64,000 nucleotides of DNA from Citrobacter amalonaticus Y19 (GCF_000981805.1 NZ_CP011132.1:4526001-4590000); one strand, 5' to 3'. Shown: positions 27,439 through 36,891, numbered from the stretch's first letter. A program made the numbers and translations. The notes: generated from the sequence alone by a model not told the origin.

Positions 27439-27529
27439 TGTCATTTCTGACAGTGCTTTTCTGTCTGTTTTTGATCGTATTTGTAATTTATGGTCAAAAA
27501 ATTGACAGCCGTCACTTTTTAAACATTTA
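27439..27529. promoter_or_regulatory. yihU-yihV divergent control region
   Basis: Two small inverted repeats, TGTCATTTCTGACA (27439-27452) and GTCAAAAAATTGAC (27493-27506), are candidate CsqR (YihW) operators. The second overlaps a -35 element TTGACA (27502-27507) for yihV, with a CATTTA -10 at 27524-27529. The operator assignment is inference. Confidence 0.5.
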
Positions 27530-27573
27530 GTGAAATTAAAATAGCCTCATCCCAACATGCTTAAGGAACGACC

Positions 27574-28470
27574 ATGATTCGTATTGCTTGTGTAGGTATT
27601 ACCGTGCTGGATCGCATCTATTACGTAGAAACGTTACCGACTGAAGGCGGTAAATATGTGGCGCGTCGCTATACCGAGGTCGGCGGTGGCCCAGCGGCAA
27701 CAGCCGCGGTGGCCGCAGCGAAGTTAGGTGCGCAGGTAGACTTTATTGGTCGCGTGGGCGATGACGACACCGGAAACCGTCTGCTGTCGGAACTGGAATC
27801 CCTGGGGGTCAATACCCGCTACACCCGGCGCTATGTCGACGCGAAGTCGTCACAGTCGGCCATTATGGTTGATGCTCAGGGAGAGCGAATAATCGTCAAT
27901 TTCCCCAGCCCCGATCTGCTGGCGGAGGCCGACTGGCTTAATGACATCGATTTTTCTCAGTGGGATGTGGTACTGGCGGACGTTCGCTGGCATGAAGGGG
28001 CAAAACAGGCGTTTACGCTGGCGCGTCAGGCGGGCGTGAAAACGCTGCTGGATGGCGATGTGACGCCGCAGGACATTAGCGAGCTGGTGGCGTTAAGCGA
28101 TCATGCCGCGTTTTCGGCGCCGGGCCTGGCGCGTCTGACCGGTATCAGTGAGACCGCCAGCGCATTAAAAAAATCACAAACGCTCACAAATGGACATGTC
28201 TACGTCACGCAGGGTCGCGAAGGGTGTTATTGGATGGAAAATGGCATGCTGCAACACCAGGCCGGTTTTACGGTGGATGTGGTGGATACGACCGGGGCAG
28301 GCGATGTTTTTCACGGTGCGCTGGCATTCAGCCTTGCATCAGGAAGCGAACTAAAAGACGCTGTCAGGTTCGCCAGCGGCGTTGCGGCGCTAAAATGCAC
28401 CCGACCCGGTGGGCGCGCAGGAATCCCTGACTGTGATCAAACCCGATCTTTTCTGTCACTTTTTGTATAA
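27574..28470 (+). CDS. yihV: 6-deoxy-6-sulfofructose kinase YihV
   Basis: Encodes 298 residues of the PfkB family. The ATP-site motif DTTGAGDVF holds the catalytic base Asp244. The residues I recall for the sulfonate pocket, Lys27, Asn109 and Arg138, are all present by count, arguing for sulfofructose rather than an ordinary sugar. It phosphorylates SF at C1. It diverges from yihU across a shared control region, and AAGGA precedes the ATG. yihW follows. Confidence 0.96.
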   Translation: MIRIACVGITVLDRIYYVETLPTEGGKYVARRYTEVGGGPAATAAVAAAKLGAQVDFIGRVGDDDTGNRLLSELESLGVNTRYTRRYVDAKSSQSAIMVDAQGERIIVNFPSPDLLAEADWLNDIDFSQWDVVLADVRWHEGAKQAFTLARQAGVKTLLDGDVTPQDISELVALSDHAAFSAPGLARLTGISETASALKKSQTLTNGHVYVTQGREGCYWMENGMLQHQAGFTVDVVDTTGAGDVFHGALAFSLASGSELKDAVRFASGVAALKCTRPGGRAGIPDCDQTRSFLSLFV

Positions 28471-28502
28471 AATGCAGGGCAATGGTTTTTCGAGGAATTT
28501 TC

Positions 28503-29306
28503 ATGAGTTTTACCGAACTGACCGGTAACCCACGGCACGATCAGTTGCTGTCGCTCATAGGTGAGCGCGGGTATATGAACATTGATGAACTGGCGGCTTT
28601 ACTGGATGTCTCTACACAAACGGTGCGTCGTGATATTCGTAAATTAAGCGACCAAGGGTTGATCACCCGTCATCACGGTGGCGCAGGTCGCGCGTCCAGC
28701 GTCGTTAATACTGCCTTTGAGCAACGTGAAGTCTCGTGGACGCAAGAGAAGAAAGCCATCGCGGAAGCGGTGGCGGACTATATTCCAGATGGTTCAACGG
28801 TGTTCATCACCATTGGCACCACTGTGGAGCAGGTGGCGCGGGCATTGTTGAACCATAATCATCTGCGCATTATCACCAACAGCCTACGGGTTGCGCATAT
28901 TCTCTATAACAATCCCCGTTTCGAAGTGATGGTCCCCGGAGGCACACTGCGGCCACATAACAGCGGTATTATTGGCCCTTCTGCGACCGCGTTTGTCGGT
29001 GGTTTCCGTGCAGACTACCTCGTCACCAGCGTGGGGGCGATTGAAAGCGATGGGGCGATGTTAGAATTTGATGTCAATGAAGCCAGCGTGGTGAAGACCA
29101 TGATGGCCCACTCCCGGCATATTCTGCTTGCTGCCGACCATACGAAATACCACGCCTCTGCGGCGGTTGAGATTGGCAATATCTCTTCTGTCACCGCATT
29201 GTTTACGGATGAACTTCCCGGTTCGGCCCTCCATACGCTTCTCCAGTCGAATCAGGTGGAGATTGTTCAGGTGAGTCCGGACCAGGATGATGTCATTTCT
29301 GCGTAA
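28503..29306 (+). CDS. csqR: DeoR-family SQ regulator CsqR (YihW)
   Basis: Encodes 267 residues from ATG 28503, which has GAGGA 6 nt before it; an upstream in-frame start is poorer. The N-terminal HTH is INELAALLDVSTQTVRRD-like (INIDEL..STQTVRRDIRKL), followed by the DeoR sensor domain with ITIGTTVE and ITNSLRVAHIL. In E. coli it represses the yih operon until SQ or an intermediate is present. It lies 32 bp after yihV, so the two are probably co-transcribed. Confidence 0.95.
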   Translation: MSFTELTGNPRHDQLLSLIGERGYMNIDELAALLDVSTQTVRRDIRKLSDQGLITRHHGGAGRASSVVNTAFEQREVSWTQEKKAIAEAVADYIPDGSTVFITIGTTVEQVARALLNHNHLRIITNSLRVAHILYNNPRFEVMVPGGTLRPHNSGIIGPSATAFVGGFRADYLVTSVGAIESDGAMLEFDVNEASVVKTMMAHSRHILLAADHTKYHASAAVEIGNISSVTALFTDELPGSALHTLLQSNQVEIVQVSPDQDDVISA

Positions 29307-29322
29307 CAGTCCCCCTGGAATA

Positions 29323-29345
29323 AACCGCCGTTTCAGGCGGTTCTT
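29323..29345 (+). terminator. yihW terminator
   Basis: Stem AACCGCC/GGCGGTT with a 6-nt loop, 17 bp after the stop. The T-tract is weak (CTTATC). Confidence 0.6.
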
Positions 29346-29562
29346 ATCACAAAAAATAGAAATAGTTAAACATCCTGGTATTATGTGTAAAATTCCTAAA
29401 GCCTGCATGATTTATCAAAGTGTGCTTTTAATTCTTCTTGATTTATAAGCCTTTTTAACCTTCCATACTCATTTTCTTATCTGTTCAAAAAATCACCCAG
29501 GAATAGTCCTAATAAATTGACGGCCTTTTATTAATTTACCTTTTTCGTCACCTGAGGCCCCG

Positions 29563-29591
29563 TTGACATGATATTTGAATAATTGTATTAA
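29563..29591 (+). promoter_or_regulatory. Autotransporter gene promoter
   Basis: A strong sigma-70 match: TTGACA (29563-29568), 17-bp spacer, TATTAA (29586-29591). It gives a 5' leader of about 145 nt. The surrounding 29346-29742 gap is very AT-rich; I see no gene and no cluster of GATC sites in it. Confidence 0.65.
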
Positions 29592-29742
29592 TCGCGCAAA
29601 GGAACGATTTAATAATTTTAAAGGTAAGTGAATCTTTAATTCTTAAAGATGAACAGACCCGCTTTGCCTTTTAATTAAATTATTTTTACAGCGTCTTTCA
29701 TGCTCTTATCCGAAAAAAGAGTAGTGCGGAAAAGGTATTCCT

Positions 29743-32370
29743 ATGAAAACACAAAAAATGAAATGCAAAACACCCTCACCAGGGAAATTGGCACTCTGTA
29801 TCGCTAGTGCGCTGGCTCTGGGGAGCCTTAGCGGACAAGCGATTGCTGCGGGATGTGGTTACACGACGACGGCCCAATTTTTCTGTGACGATCAGACGAT
29901 TTACTATAATGGTAACCCGCTGTTGTCAAATAGTCGTGACTACACAACATTTGACGAAGTCTTAATTAATACAAGTCAGAGTGGCTTAACCACACCTTTG
30001 CAAGGTTGGGGTGTATACCTTGATAGCACGGGTTATAAATTTAAAAATCTGGTCATTAACACTACTGGCTCGGAAGCGGATGGGATCCACTCTAAAAACG
30101 CCGGCGGTCGATTAGAAGCAGAGAATATTACCATTACGACGACCGGAACGAGTTCTGATGGGATTAACCTCGGTCGCGAGCTTTCAAGTGCTTATTCTGT
30201 TGTAGAAGTTAGCGGAAATGTTTCTGTCGATGCTTCAGACGGCATGGGGTTGCGTGCAAATATCTCCAGAGCAAACACTAGCGCGTACTCTTCGATCATT
30301 GTTCACGGCGATGCTGATATCGTTACTCGCGGTAGCGGTGGCATGAACTCCGGATACGGGATTTATGCAGGTAAAGATCTCGGTGACCTATTTGGTAGCG
30401 CTGCGGGGATCGCCGATGTCACAATCGGTGGAACCACAACCATTACGACTTCCGGTACAAATGCTTATGGGGTTTACGCTGGGCGAAAAGGTGAAGTTAA
30501 CCTCAATAACCTGGATGTCACTACCACTAATAGTGGTGCGCATGGCATCTATGCTTCCGCCAGTACTGATTTCGCCACGGTGAATCTGGGGGGAAACACG
30601 GCTATTGATGCCACAGGCAACAACGCTTACGCGATATATGCCTATCAAAGTAAAGCGCTCATTCGCTCCTGGGATAAGGCAACCGATACTGCAGCTTCGG
30701 GCGTCTATGACATTAAAGGTAATCTGTACGCGCGTTCAAGCGGTGTTATTGACCTGACCATGGATGACGGTAGCCAGTTCGTCGGTAGCGCTAACTCTTC
30801 GCAACTGGAAAACACGGCTTCTTATCGTGCAACCATTAATCTGAATATGAAAGGCGCCAGCAGCGAATGGAAAATGACCGGAAACTCCATCGTTTCTAAC
30901 CTGACGCTGGATCAGGCAACGCTGCGCTACAGCCCTGACGGTGTTTCTCGCGACGATGCAACCACCTTCAAAACGCTGACTGTTGTGGGCAACTACATCG
31001 GGACCAACGCGCTGTTGGTGCTGAACACCGTGCTGGAAGGCGACGGTTCATTAACCGACATGCTGAAGGTGAATGGCGATACCTCTGGTGATACCAAAGT
31101 GGGCATCAACAACATTGGTGGTGCCGGTGAACTGACCGTTGACGGAATTAAAATCGTTGAAGTTGCCGGGAACTCTGACGGTACCTTTACGAAATCAGGA
31201 CGTATCGTCGCCGGTGCGTATGACTATGACGTGGTGAAAAAAGCCAGTGACTGGTATCTGACCAGCGAACTGTCGCCGGTGGATCCACCGCCTGTTGATC
31301 CTGAACCAGAGCCAGAACCTGAGCCGGATCCGGATCCCGCACAGCCAGACCCAGAGGATCCTCCTGGACCGCCAGTGCCAACACCACCTTCCACAGAGCA
31401 CCAGTATCGCCCTGAATTTGGGAGCTATCTGGCGAACAACTATGCGGCCAATACGATGTTTATCACCCGTCTGCACGACCGTCTGGGTGAGACGCAGTAT
31501 ACCGACATGCTGACCGGCGAAGAAAAAGTTACCACGATGTGGATGCGTAACGTCGGAGGCCATAATCGCTTCACCGACGGCAGCGGACAGCTGAAAACCT
31601 CCGCTAACCGTTATGTTCTGCAGTTAGGCGGCGACCTGGCGCAGTGGAGCAGCGACGGCCTCGATCGCTGGCATTTGGGTGCGATGGCGGGTTATGCCAA
31701 TCAGAAAAGTAAAACCCATAACAGCTACACGGGCTATTCGTCCCGTGGACAGGTAGACGGTTACAGCGTGGGTCTGTATGCCACCTGGTATGCAAACGAA
31801 GCGGATAAGACCGGGACCTATCTGGACAGTTGGGTGCTGTACAACTGGTTTGATAACACCGTGCGCGGCGATCATCTGGCCAGCGAAAACTACAAATCCG
31901 ATGGTATCACGGCGTCTGTTGAAGGTGGTTATAGCTTCCTGGTCGGGGAAAGTGAAAATAAAACCTACTGGATCCAACCGAAAGCGCAGGTTATCTGGAT
32001 GGACGTGCAGGCCGATTCACACCGTGAACACAACGGGACTCAGGTGAAAGACAAGACGGACGGTAACCTGATGACGCGCCTTGGCGTTCGTGCTTACCTG
32101 AAAGGTCATGCGGAGAAAGATGCCGATAAAGGCCGTGATTTCCAACCGTTTATTGAAGCGAACTGGATCCACAACACCAATAACCAGACCGTGCAGATGG
32201 GCTCCATCAAGGATGAAATCAGCGGGACGCGTAACATTGGTGAGCTGAAAGTGGGTATCGAAGGGCAGATCAATCCTCGTCTGCAGGTGTGGGGTAACGT
32301 TTCACAGCAGGTAGGTGACAACAGCTACAGCGATACCTCCGCGATGCTCGGGGTGAAATACAGCTTCTAA
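29743..32370 (+). CDS. Type Va autotransporter with short beta-helical passenger
   Basis: Encodes 875 residues. An extended basic N-region and hydrophobic core end at SGQAIAA (about residue 36). The passenger (about 37-510) has repeats containing YGIYAG, YGVYAG, HGIYAS and YAIYAY spaced about 30-60 residues, typical of a right-handed beta-helix, and a Cys pair at 38 and 48. A Pro/Glu/Asp-rich linker (about 515-550) leads to a pertactin-type autotransporter barrel ending GVKYSF. The protein is likely a surface adhesin or biofilm factor. K-12 has nothing between yihW and yihX. AT-rich flanks and separate promoter and terminator suggest acquisition. Confidence 0.9.
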   Translation: MKTQKMKCKTPSPGKLALCIASALALGSLSGQAIAAGCGYTTTAQFFCDDQTIYYNGNPLLSNSRDYTTFDEVLINTSQSGLTTPLQGWGVYLDSTGYKFKNLVINTTGSEADGIHSKNAGGRLEAENITITTTGTSSDGINLGRELSSAYSVVEVSGNVSVDASDGMGLRANISRANTSAYSSIIVHGDADIVTRGSGGMNSGYGIYAGKDLGDLFGSAAGIADVTIGGTTTITTSGTNAYGVYAGRKGEVNLNNLDVTTTNSGAHGIYASASTDFATVNLGGNTAIDATGNNAYAIYAYQSKALIRSWDKATDTAASGVYDIKGNLYARSSGVIDLTMDDGSQFVGSANSSQLENTASYRATINLNMKGASSEWKMTGNSIVSNLTLDQATLRYSPDGVSRDDATTFKTLTVVGNYIGTNALLVLNTVLEGDGSLTDMLKVNGDTSGDTKVGINNIGGAGELTVDGIKIVEVAGNSDGTFTKSGRIVAGAYDYDVVKKASDWYLTSELSPVDPPPVDPEPEPEPEPDPDPAQPDPEDPPGPPVPTPPSTEHQYRPEFGSYLANNYAANTMFITRLHDRLGETQYTDMLTGEEKVTTMWMRNVGGHNRFTDGSGQLKTSANRYVLQLGGDLAQWSSDGLDRWHLGAMAGYANQKSKTHNSYTGYSSRGQVDGYSVGLYATWYANEADKTGTYLDSWVLYNWFDNTVRGDHLASENYKSDGITASVEGGYSFLVGESENKTYWIQPKAQVIWMDVQADSHREHNGTQVKDKTDGNLMTRLGVRAYLKGHAEKDADKGRDFQPFIEANWIHNTNNQTVQMGSIKDEISGTRNIGELKVGIEGQINPRLQVWGNVSQQVGDNSYSDTSAMLGVKYSF

Positions 32371-32398
32371 GAAACCGATAAATATCACACCAGAACAA

Positions 32399-32428
32399 GG
32401 CGATGCTGTAAGGGCATCGCCTTTTTTT
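32399..32428 (+). terminator. Autotransporter gene terminator
   Basis: Perfect 8-bp stem GGCGATGC/GCATCGCC with a 7-nt loop and a run of seven T. Confidence 0.92.
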
Positions 32429-32512
32429 CCTTCATCTTTCCCTGACGGGCACATAGTCAAAACGCCCCTTTCCCGCTACAGTTATTCATCCACGGCAAGT
32501 AAGGAGAGGGAC

Positions 32513-33112
32513 ATGCTCTATATCTTTGATTTAGGAAATGTGATTGTCGATATCGACTTCAACCGCGTATTAGGTACCTGGAGCGATCTGAGCCGTGTGC
32601 CGCTGGCGTCGTTAAAGCAAAGTTTTACGATGGGTGAGGCCTTCCATCAGCACGAACGGGGCGAAATCACCGACGAAGCGTTTGCCGAGGCCCTTTGTCA
32701 TGAGATGGATCTGTCGCTGAGCTACGAACAGTTTTCTCACGGCTGGCAGGCCGTTTTTGTCGCGCTGCGACCTGAGGTTATCGACATCATGCAGAAACTG
32801 CGTGAACAGGGGCATCGCGTGGTCGTCCTGTCGAATACTAACCGGCTGCACACGACGTTCTGGCCAGACGAATATCCGGAGATTCGCCGGGTGGCGGACC
32901 ATATTTATCTGTCGCAGGAGTTGGGCATGCGCAAACCGGAGGCGCGGATTTATCAGCATGTGTTACAGCAAGAGGGTTTTTCAGCGAGCGATACGGTCTT
33001 TTTTGACGACAATGTCGATAATATAGAAGGCGCCAACCAGTTGGGGATAACCAGCATTCTGGTGGCTGATAAAACCGTCATCCCGGATTATTTCGCGAAG
33101 CTGTTATGCTAA
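32513..33112 (+). CDS. yihX: HAD phosphatase YihX (alpha-D-glucose-1-phosphate phosphatase)
   Basis: Encodes 199 residues. HAD motifs: I FDLGNVIVD (nucleophile Asp6), II SNTN near 108 and IV FFDDNVDN near 163. E. coli YihX hydrolyses alpha-glucose-1-phosphate and related sugar phosphates. AAGGAGAG precedes the ATG. The last 7 bp overlap the yihY start, the first of three overlaps in a tight yihX-yihY-dtd-yiiD unit. Confidence 0.96.
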   Translation: MLYIFDLGNVIVDIDFNRVLGTWSDLSRVPLASLKQSFTMGEAFHQHERGEITDEAFAEALCHEMDLSLSYEQFSHGWQAVFVALRPEVIDIMQKLREQGHRVVVLSNTNRLHTTFWPDEYPEIRRVADHIYLSQELGMRKPEARIYQHVLQQEGFSASDTVFFDDNVDNIEGANQLGITSILVADKTVIPDYFAKLLC

Positions 33113-33978
33113 AAACCGTGCATCAAAAAGCCAGGCATCATACCCGACCGATCTGGGCCTGGCTGAAGCTCCTCTACAAGCGCATTGATGAGGACAATAT
33201 GACGACGCTGGCAGGGAATCTTGCCTATGTTTCGTTGCTCTCATTAGTGCCGCTGGTCGCCGTCATATTTGCACTTTTCGCCGCTTTTCCGATGTTTTCT
33301 GATGTCAGTGTCCAGTTGCGCCACTTTATCTTTGCCAACTTCATTCCGGCAACTGGTGATGTGATCCAACGCTACATCGAGCAGTTTGTTGCCAACTCCA
33401 ACAAAATGACGGCGGTGGGAGCCTGCGGGTTAATCGTTACCGCGCTGTTGTTGATGTATGCCATTGATAGCGCACTGAATACTATCTGGCGCAGTACGCG
33501 TGTGCGGCCAAAAGTGTACTCCTTTGCCGTGTACTGGATGATTCTGACGCTGGGGCCATTGCTGGCAGGGGCAAGCCTGGCGATCAGTTCGTATCTTCTC
33601 TCATTACGTTGGGCCAGCGATCTCAATACGGTCATCGATAATGTATTGCGCCTCTTTCCGCTGATCCTCTCCTGGCTCTCATTCTGGCTCCTCTACAGCG
33701 TGGTGCCGACCACGCGCGTACCCAATCGTGATGCAATTGTCGGCGCCTTTGTTGCCGCGTTGTTGTTCGAGGCAGGAAAGAAAGGTTTCGCGCTTTATAT
33801 CACCATGTTCCCGTCATATCAGCTCATTTACGGCGTGTTAGCGGTGGTGCCCATTTTGTTTGTCTGGGTGTACTGGACGTGGTGTATCGTCTTGCTTGGC
33901 GCGGAAATAACTGTCACTCTCGGGGAATACCGCAAACTCAAACAAGCCGCAGAACAAGAAGAAGCAGACCAACCATGA
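33106..33978 (+). CDS. yihY: YihY/BrkB family inner-membrane protein
   Basis: Encodes 290 residues with about six hydrophobic segments and the family motifs LAGNLAYVSLLSLVPL near 35 and RVPNRDAIVGAFVAALLFE near 205. This is UPF0761, related to what was once called ribonuclease BN (a misassignment). The function is unknown and the location is the inner membrane. The stop overlaps the dtd start (ATGA). Confidence 0.94.
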   Translation: MLKTVHQKARHHTRPIWAWLKLLYKRIDEDNMTTLAGNLAYVSLLSLVPLVAVIFALFAAFPMFSDVSVQLRHFIFANFIPATGDVIQRYIEQFVANSNKMTAVGACGLIVTALLLMYAIDSALNTIWRSTRVRPKVYSFAVYWMILTLGPLLAGASLAISSYLLSLRWASDLNTVIDNVLRLFPLILSWLSFWLLYSVVPTTRVPNRDAIVGAFVAALLFEAGKKGFALYITMFPSYQLIYGVLAVVPILFVWVYWTWCIVLLGAEITVTLGEYRKLKQAAEQEEADQP

Positions 33979-34412
33979 TTGCATTAATTCAGCGCGTAAC
34001 CCGTGCCAGCGTCACCGTGGAGGACGAAGTGACGGGTGAAATTGGCTCAGGACTATTAGTGTTGTTGGGTGTCGAAAAGGATGACGACGAGCAGAAAGCG
34101 AATCGCCTGTGCGAACGCGTGCTCGGCTACCGTATTTTTAGCGATGCCGAAGGCAAGATGAACCTGAACGTGCAACAGGCGGGCGGGAGTGTGCTGGTGG
34201 TGTCACAGTTTACGCTGGCGGCGGATACCGAACGCGGTATGCGTCCGGGGTTCTCTAAAGGGGCGACGCCGGAGCGGGCGGAAGCCCTGTACGACTATTT
34301 CGTCGAACGCTGCCGCCAACAGGAAATGAACACGCGGACCGGACGCTTCGCTGCGGATATGCAGGTTGCGCTGGTAAATGATGGCCCCGTGACGTTCTGG
34401 TTACAGGTATGA
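33975..34412 (+). CDS. dtd: D-aminoacyl-tRNA deacylase
   Basis: Encodes 145 residues from ATG 33975. The two DTD signature motifs are present: SQFTLAADTERGMRPGF (near 78) and MQVALVNDGPVT (near 130, the cross-subunit GP motif). It removes D-amino acids from tRNA as a homodimer. It overlaps both neighbours by 4 bp, indicating translational coupling. Confidence 0.97.
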   Translation: MIALIQRVTRASVTVEDEVTGEIGSGLLVLLGVEKDDDEQKANRLCERVLGYRIFSDAEGKMNLNVQQAGGSVLVVSQFTLAADTERGMRPGFSKGATPERAEALYDYFVERCRQQEMNTRTGRFAADMQVALVNDGPVTFWLQV

Positions 34413-35398
34413 ATCAGCTTCCGGCGTGGCCGCGGGTAACAAGAGAGAGTACAGCTATGTATCACCTTCGAGTACCGCAAACAGAAGAGGAATTAGAGCG
34501 TTACTATCAGTTTCGCTGGGAGATGCTGCGCAAGCCGCTGCATCAGCCGAAAGGATCCGAGCGTGATGCCTGGGACGCGATGGCGCATCACCAGATGGTG
34601 GTGGATGAAGAGGGCAACCTGGTGGCCGTCGGTCGTTTGTACATCAATGCCGATAATGAGGCTTCCATCCGTTTCATGGCTGTCGATCCGACCGTGCAGG
34701 AGAAAGGGTTGGGTACGCTGATGGCGATGACGCTGGAGTCCGTCGCGCGTCAGGAAGGTGTCAAACGGGTGACCTGTAGCGCACGGGAAGACGCGGTTGA
34801 GTTCTTCGCCAAACTGGGGTTTGTCAATCAGGGCGAAATCACCACGCCACAAACCACACCGGTTCGCCACTTTTTGATGATCAAACCGGTTGCCTCGCTT
34901 GATGACATTTTGCATCGCGGCGACTGGTGCGGACAACTTCAGCAGGCGTGGTATGAGCACATCCCGCTGAGCGAGAAGATGGGTGTGCGCATTCAGCAGT
35001 ACACCGGACAAAAATTCATTACCACCATGCCGGAGACGGGCAATCAAAATCCGCACCACACGCTGTTTGCCGGGAGCCTGTTTTCACTGGCCACGCTGAC
35101 CGGTTGGGGTCTTATCTGGCTGATGCTGCGCGAGCGCCATCTCGGGGGCACGATTATTCTCGCCGACGCCCATATCCGCTATAGCAAGCCTATCAGCGGC
35201 AGACCTGCCGCGGTTGCCGATCTCGGCTCTTTGAGCGGCGATCTTGACCGTCTGGCGCGGGGGAAAAAGGCGCGTGTCCAGTTGCTGGTGGAGCTATCAG
35301 GAGACGAGACCACCGGCGCCATTTTTGAAGGCACCTACATTGTTCTGCCTGCCAGACCGTTTGGCCCCTATGAAGAAGGCGGAAACGAAGAAGAGTAG
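34409..35398 (+). CDS. yiiD: YiiD: GNAT acetyltransferase fused to thioesterase-like domain (malonyl-ACP decarboxylase MadA/FabY)
   Basis: Encodes 329 residues. The N-terminal GNAT domain (about 15-160) has RFMAVDPTVQEKGLGTLMA, and a hotdog thioesterase-like domain (about 175-320) has NPHHTLFAGSLFSLATLTGWGL. As I recall, recent work shows E. coli YiiD decarboxylates malonyl-ACP to acetyl-ACP, supporting initiation of fatty acid synthesis. The sequence is close to E. coli throughout and ends the yihX operon. Confidence 0.93.
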   Translation: MNQLPAWPRVTRESTAMYHLRVPQTEEELERYYQFRWEMLRKPLHQPKGSERDAWDAMAHHQMVVDEEGNLVAVGRLYINADNEASIRFMAVDPTVQEKGLGTLMAMTLESVARQEGVKRVTCSAREDAVEFFAKLGFVNQGEITTPQTTPVRHFLMIKPVASLDDILHRGDWCGQLQQAWYEHIPLSEKMGVRIQQYTGQKFITTMPETGNQNPHHTLFAGSLFSLATLTGWGLIWLMLRERHLGGTIILADAHIRYSKPISGRPAAVADLGSLSGDLDRLARGKKARVQLLVELSGDETTGAIFEGTYIVLPARPFGPYEEGGNEEE

Positions 35399-35413
35399 GG
35401 GGTTGCCCCCTCT

Positions 35414-36346
35414 TTATTTAATAACGGTTTCTGCGCGCTGAATACCAACGCGCCAGGCAATATCCTGCATTGCGCTGCGCGCCGCATGGCTGATGCCAGC
35501 TAGCTGGAAAAACCCGTGAATCACGCCGAGATAGCGCTGGCAGGTGCAATCGACGCCTTGTACCGTAAGACGGTGATACAAAAGTTCACCTTCGTCGCGT
35601 AGCGGATCAAATTCAGCGGTGATGATGTGCGTGGGCGGTAAGCCGCTGAGGTCGTCTCGCCAAAGTGGGCTGGCTTCGGGATGTTGGCGATCCGTATAGG
35701 GCAAATACATCTCATACCCGGTGAGCAGCGTGTCGCGGGTAATGATGTAGTCCAGACCATTGCGGGTATAGCTTTCACATTTTGCGCTCGCGTCAAGCAT
35801 CGGGTAGATCAGCATCAGTTGCGCGGGTAGCCATTGCGTCGCCGCCTTCAGGCGTAAAGCCGTCACCAGCGCCAGGTGCCCACCCGCACTGTCCCCGGCA
35901 AGCGTGATGTGCTGGCGTTCAACGCCAAGCTGCTCCGCATATTGCCAGATCAGGTTGGCGCCTTTTTCGGCATCGTCATGCGCCGCGGGAAACGTGTGTT
36001 CAGGCGCGAGGCGATACTGCACGGCAATAACCCGGCAACCGCTGGTATACGCCAACTGCCGCAACTGATTATCGTGGGTGGCGAATCCGCCGCTCACGAA
36101 ACAGCCGCCGTGATAGTAGATAACGCAGGGCAGGGAGCCTGACGCGTGGCGCGGCGATACGACGCGCAACGTCATCCCCTCCAGCTCAACATCGCTGACC
36201 TCTACACGCGTTTCAGTCTCTCCGGCCAGCACGGTACTCGCGATATAGCCCGCCCTCCGGTCATCAATACTTTGCCGACGCGCTGAAGGTCGCCCTGCCG
36301 CGATAAATTCCTCAACCTGTTGTGCGATACCGTTTTCAAGCGCCAT
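35414..36346 (-). CDS. Alpha/beta hydrolase of the hormone-sensitive lipase (Aes-like) family
   Basis: Encodes 310 residues. The oxyanion motif YYHGGCFVSGG lies near 79, the nucleophile elbow GDSAGG near 153, the Asp region AEFDPLRDEGE near 250 and the His in GVIHGFF near 280, so the catalytic triad is intact. It is a cytoplasmic esterase with no signal peptide; the natural substrate is unknown. It is convergent with yiiD (15-bp gap). K-12 has no homologue at this locus, so it is accessory to the synteny block. Confidence 0.85.
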   Translation of the reverse strand: MALENGIAQQVEEFIAAGRPSARRQSIDDRRAGYIASTVLAGETETRVEVSDVELEGMTLRVVSPRHASGSLPCVIYYHGGCFVSGGFATHDNQLRQLAYTSGCRVIAVQYRLAPEHTFPAAHDDAEKGANLIWQYAEQLGVERQHITLAGDSAGGHLALVTALRLKAATQWLPAQLMLIYPMLDASAKCESYTRNGLDYIITRDTLLTGYEMYLPYTDRQHPEASPLWRDDLSGLPPTHIITAEFDPLRDEGELLYHRLTVQGVDCTCQRYLGVIHGFFQLAGISHAARSAMQDIAWRVGIQRAETVIK

Positions 36347-36520
36347 TTTCTTAATCCCTTAAATCTGTATGAATATACAGTGTTATAACCTGGTTTTTCG
36401 TGAAAGAGAATGGTGGATTTTGGTCAGGGTGAAATTCTGGAAAGCGCCTCGCAAAAGGGATCTCTGCCTTTCAATCCTGGTGGCAATGTCCTTTTCGTCG
36501 TCTTAAGGTGATGGATATCT

Positions 36521-36559
36521 ACTATACGTCATTGACGTATAGTTAAATTCGCTTACTAT
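36521..36559 (+). promoter_or_regulatory. Toxin-antitoxin promoter with perfect operator palindrome
   Basis: ACTATACGTCA-T-TGACGTATAGT (36521-36543) is an 11-bp perfect inverted repeat with one centre base. Its right half contains the -35 TTGACG (36532-36537); the -10 TACTAT lies at 36554-36559 with a 16-bp spacer. This is the usual layout for antitoxin autorepression. Confidence 0.75.
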
Positions 36560-36579
36560 AAGCCAATGGCATAAGAAAA

Positions 36580-36891
36580 ATGATATTCATAGAAACGGAA
36601 TTTTTTACTGAAGATGTCCAGCAACTGTTGGACGACGATGAATACCATCGATTTCAGCTGTTCCTGGCTGCGCAGCCCGAGTATGGCGATGTGATTCAAG
36701 ATACTGGCGGCTTGAGAAAAATTCGTTGGAAAGCTCAGGGGAAGGGAAAGCGAGGTGGTGTCCGGATCATCTACTTTTATCAGAGCAGGCGTACAGAAGT
36801 TCGGTTATTGCTGATTTATCGAAAAGGTCTCAAGGATGACCTGACCCAGCAAGAAAAAGCAGTGCTCCGTATGTTAAATGAGAGGTGGTAA
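36580..36891 (+). CDS. higB: RelE/HigB-like toxin
   Basis: Encodes 103 residues of the RelE/ParE fold close to the HigB2 type. Hallmarks: QDTGGLRKIRWKAQGKGKRGGVRIIYFY near 45-72 and the C-terminal strand LLIYRKGLKDDLTQQEK. HigB toxins cleave mRNA at the ribosome. The toxin gene comes first, as in higBA and unlike relBE. The stop is directly followed by the antitoxin start. A related Salmonella pair (SehAB) lies, as I recall, at a similar position. The symbol reflects family only. Confidence 0.85.
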   Translation: MIFIETEFFTEDVQQLLDDDEYHRFQLFLAAQPEYGDVIQDTGGLRKIRWKAQGKGKRGGVRIIYFYQSRRTEVRLLLIYRKGLKDDLTQQEKAVLRMLNERW

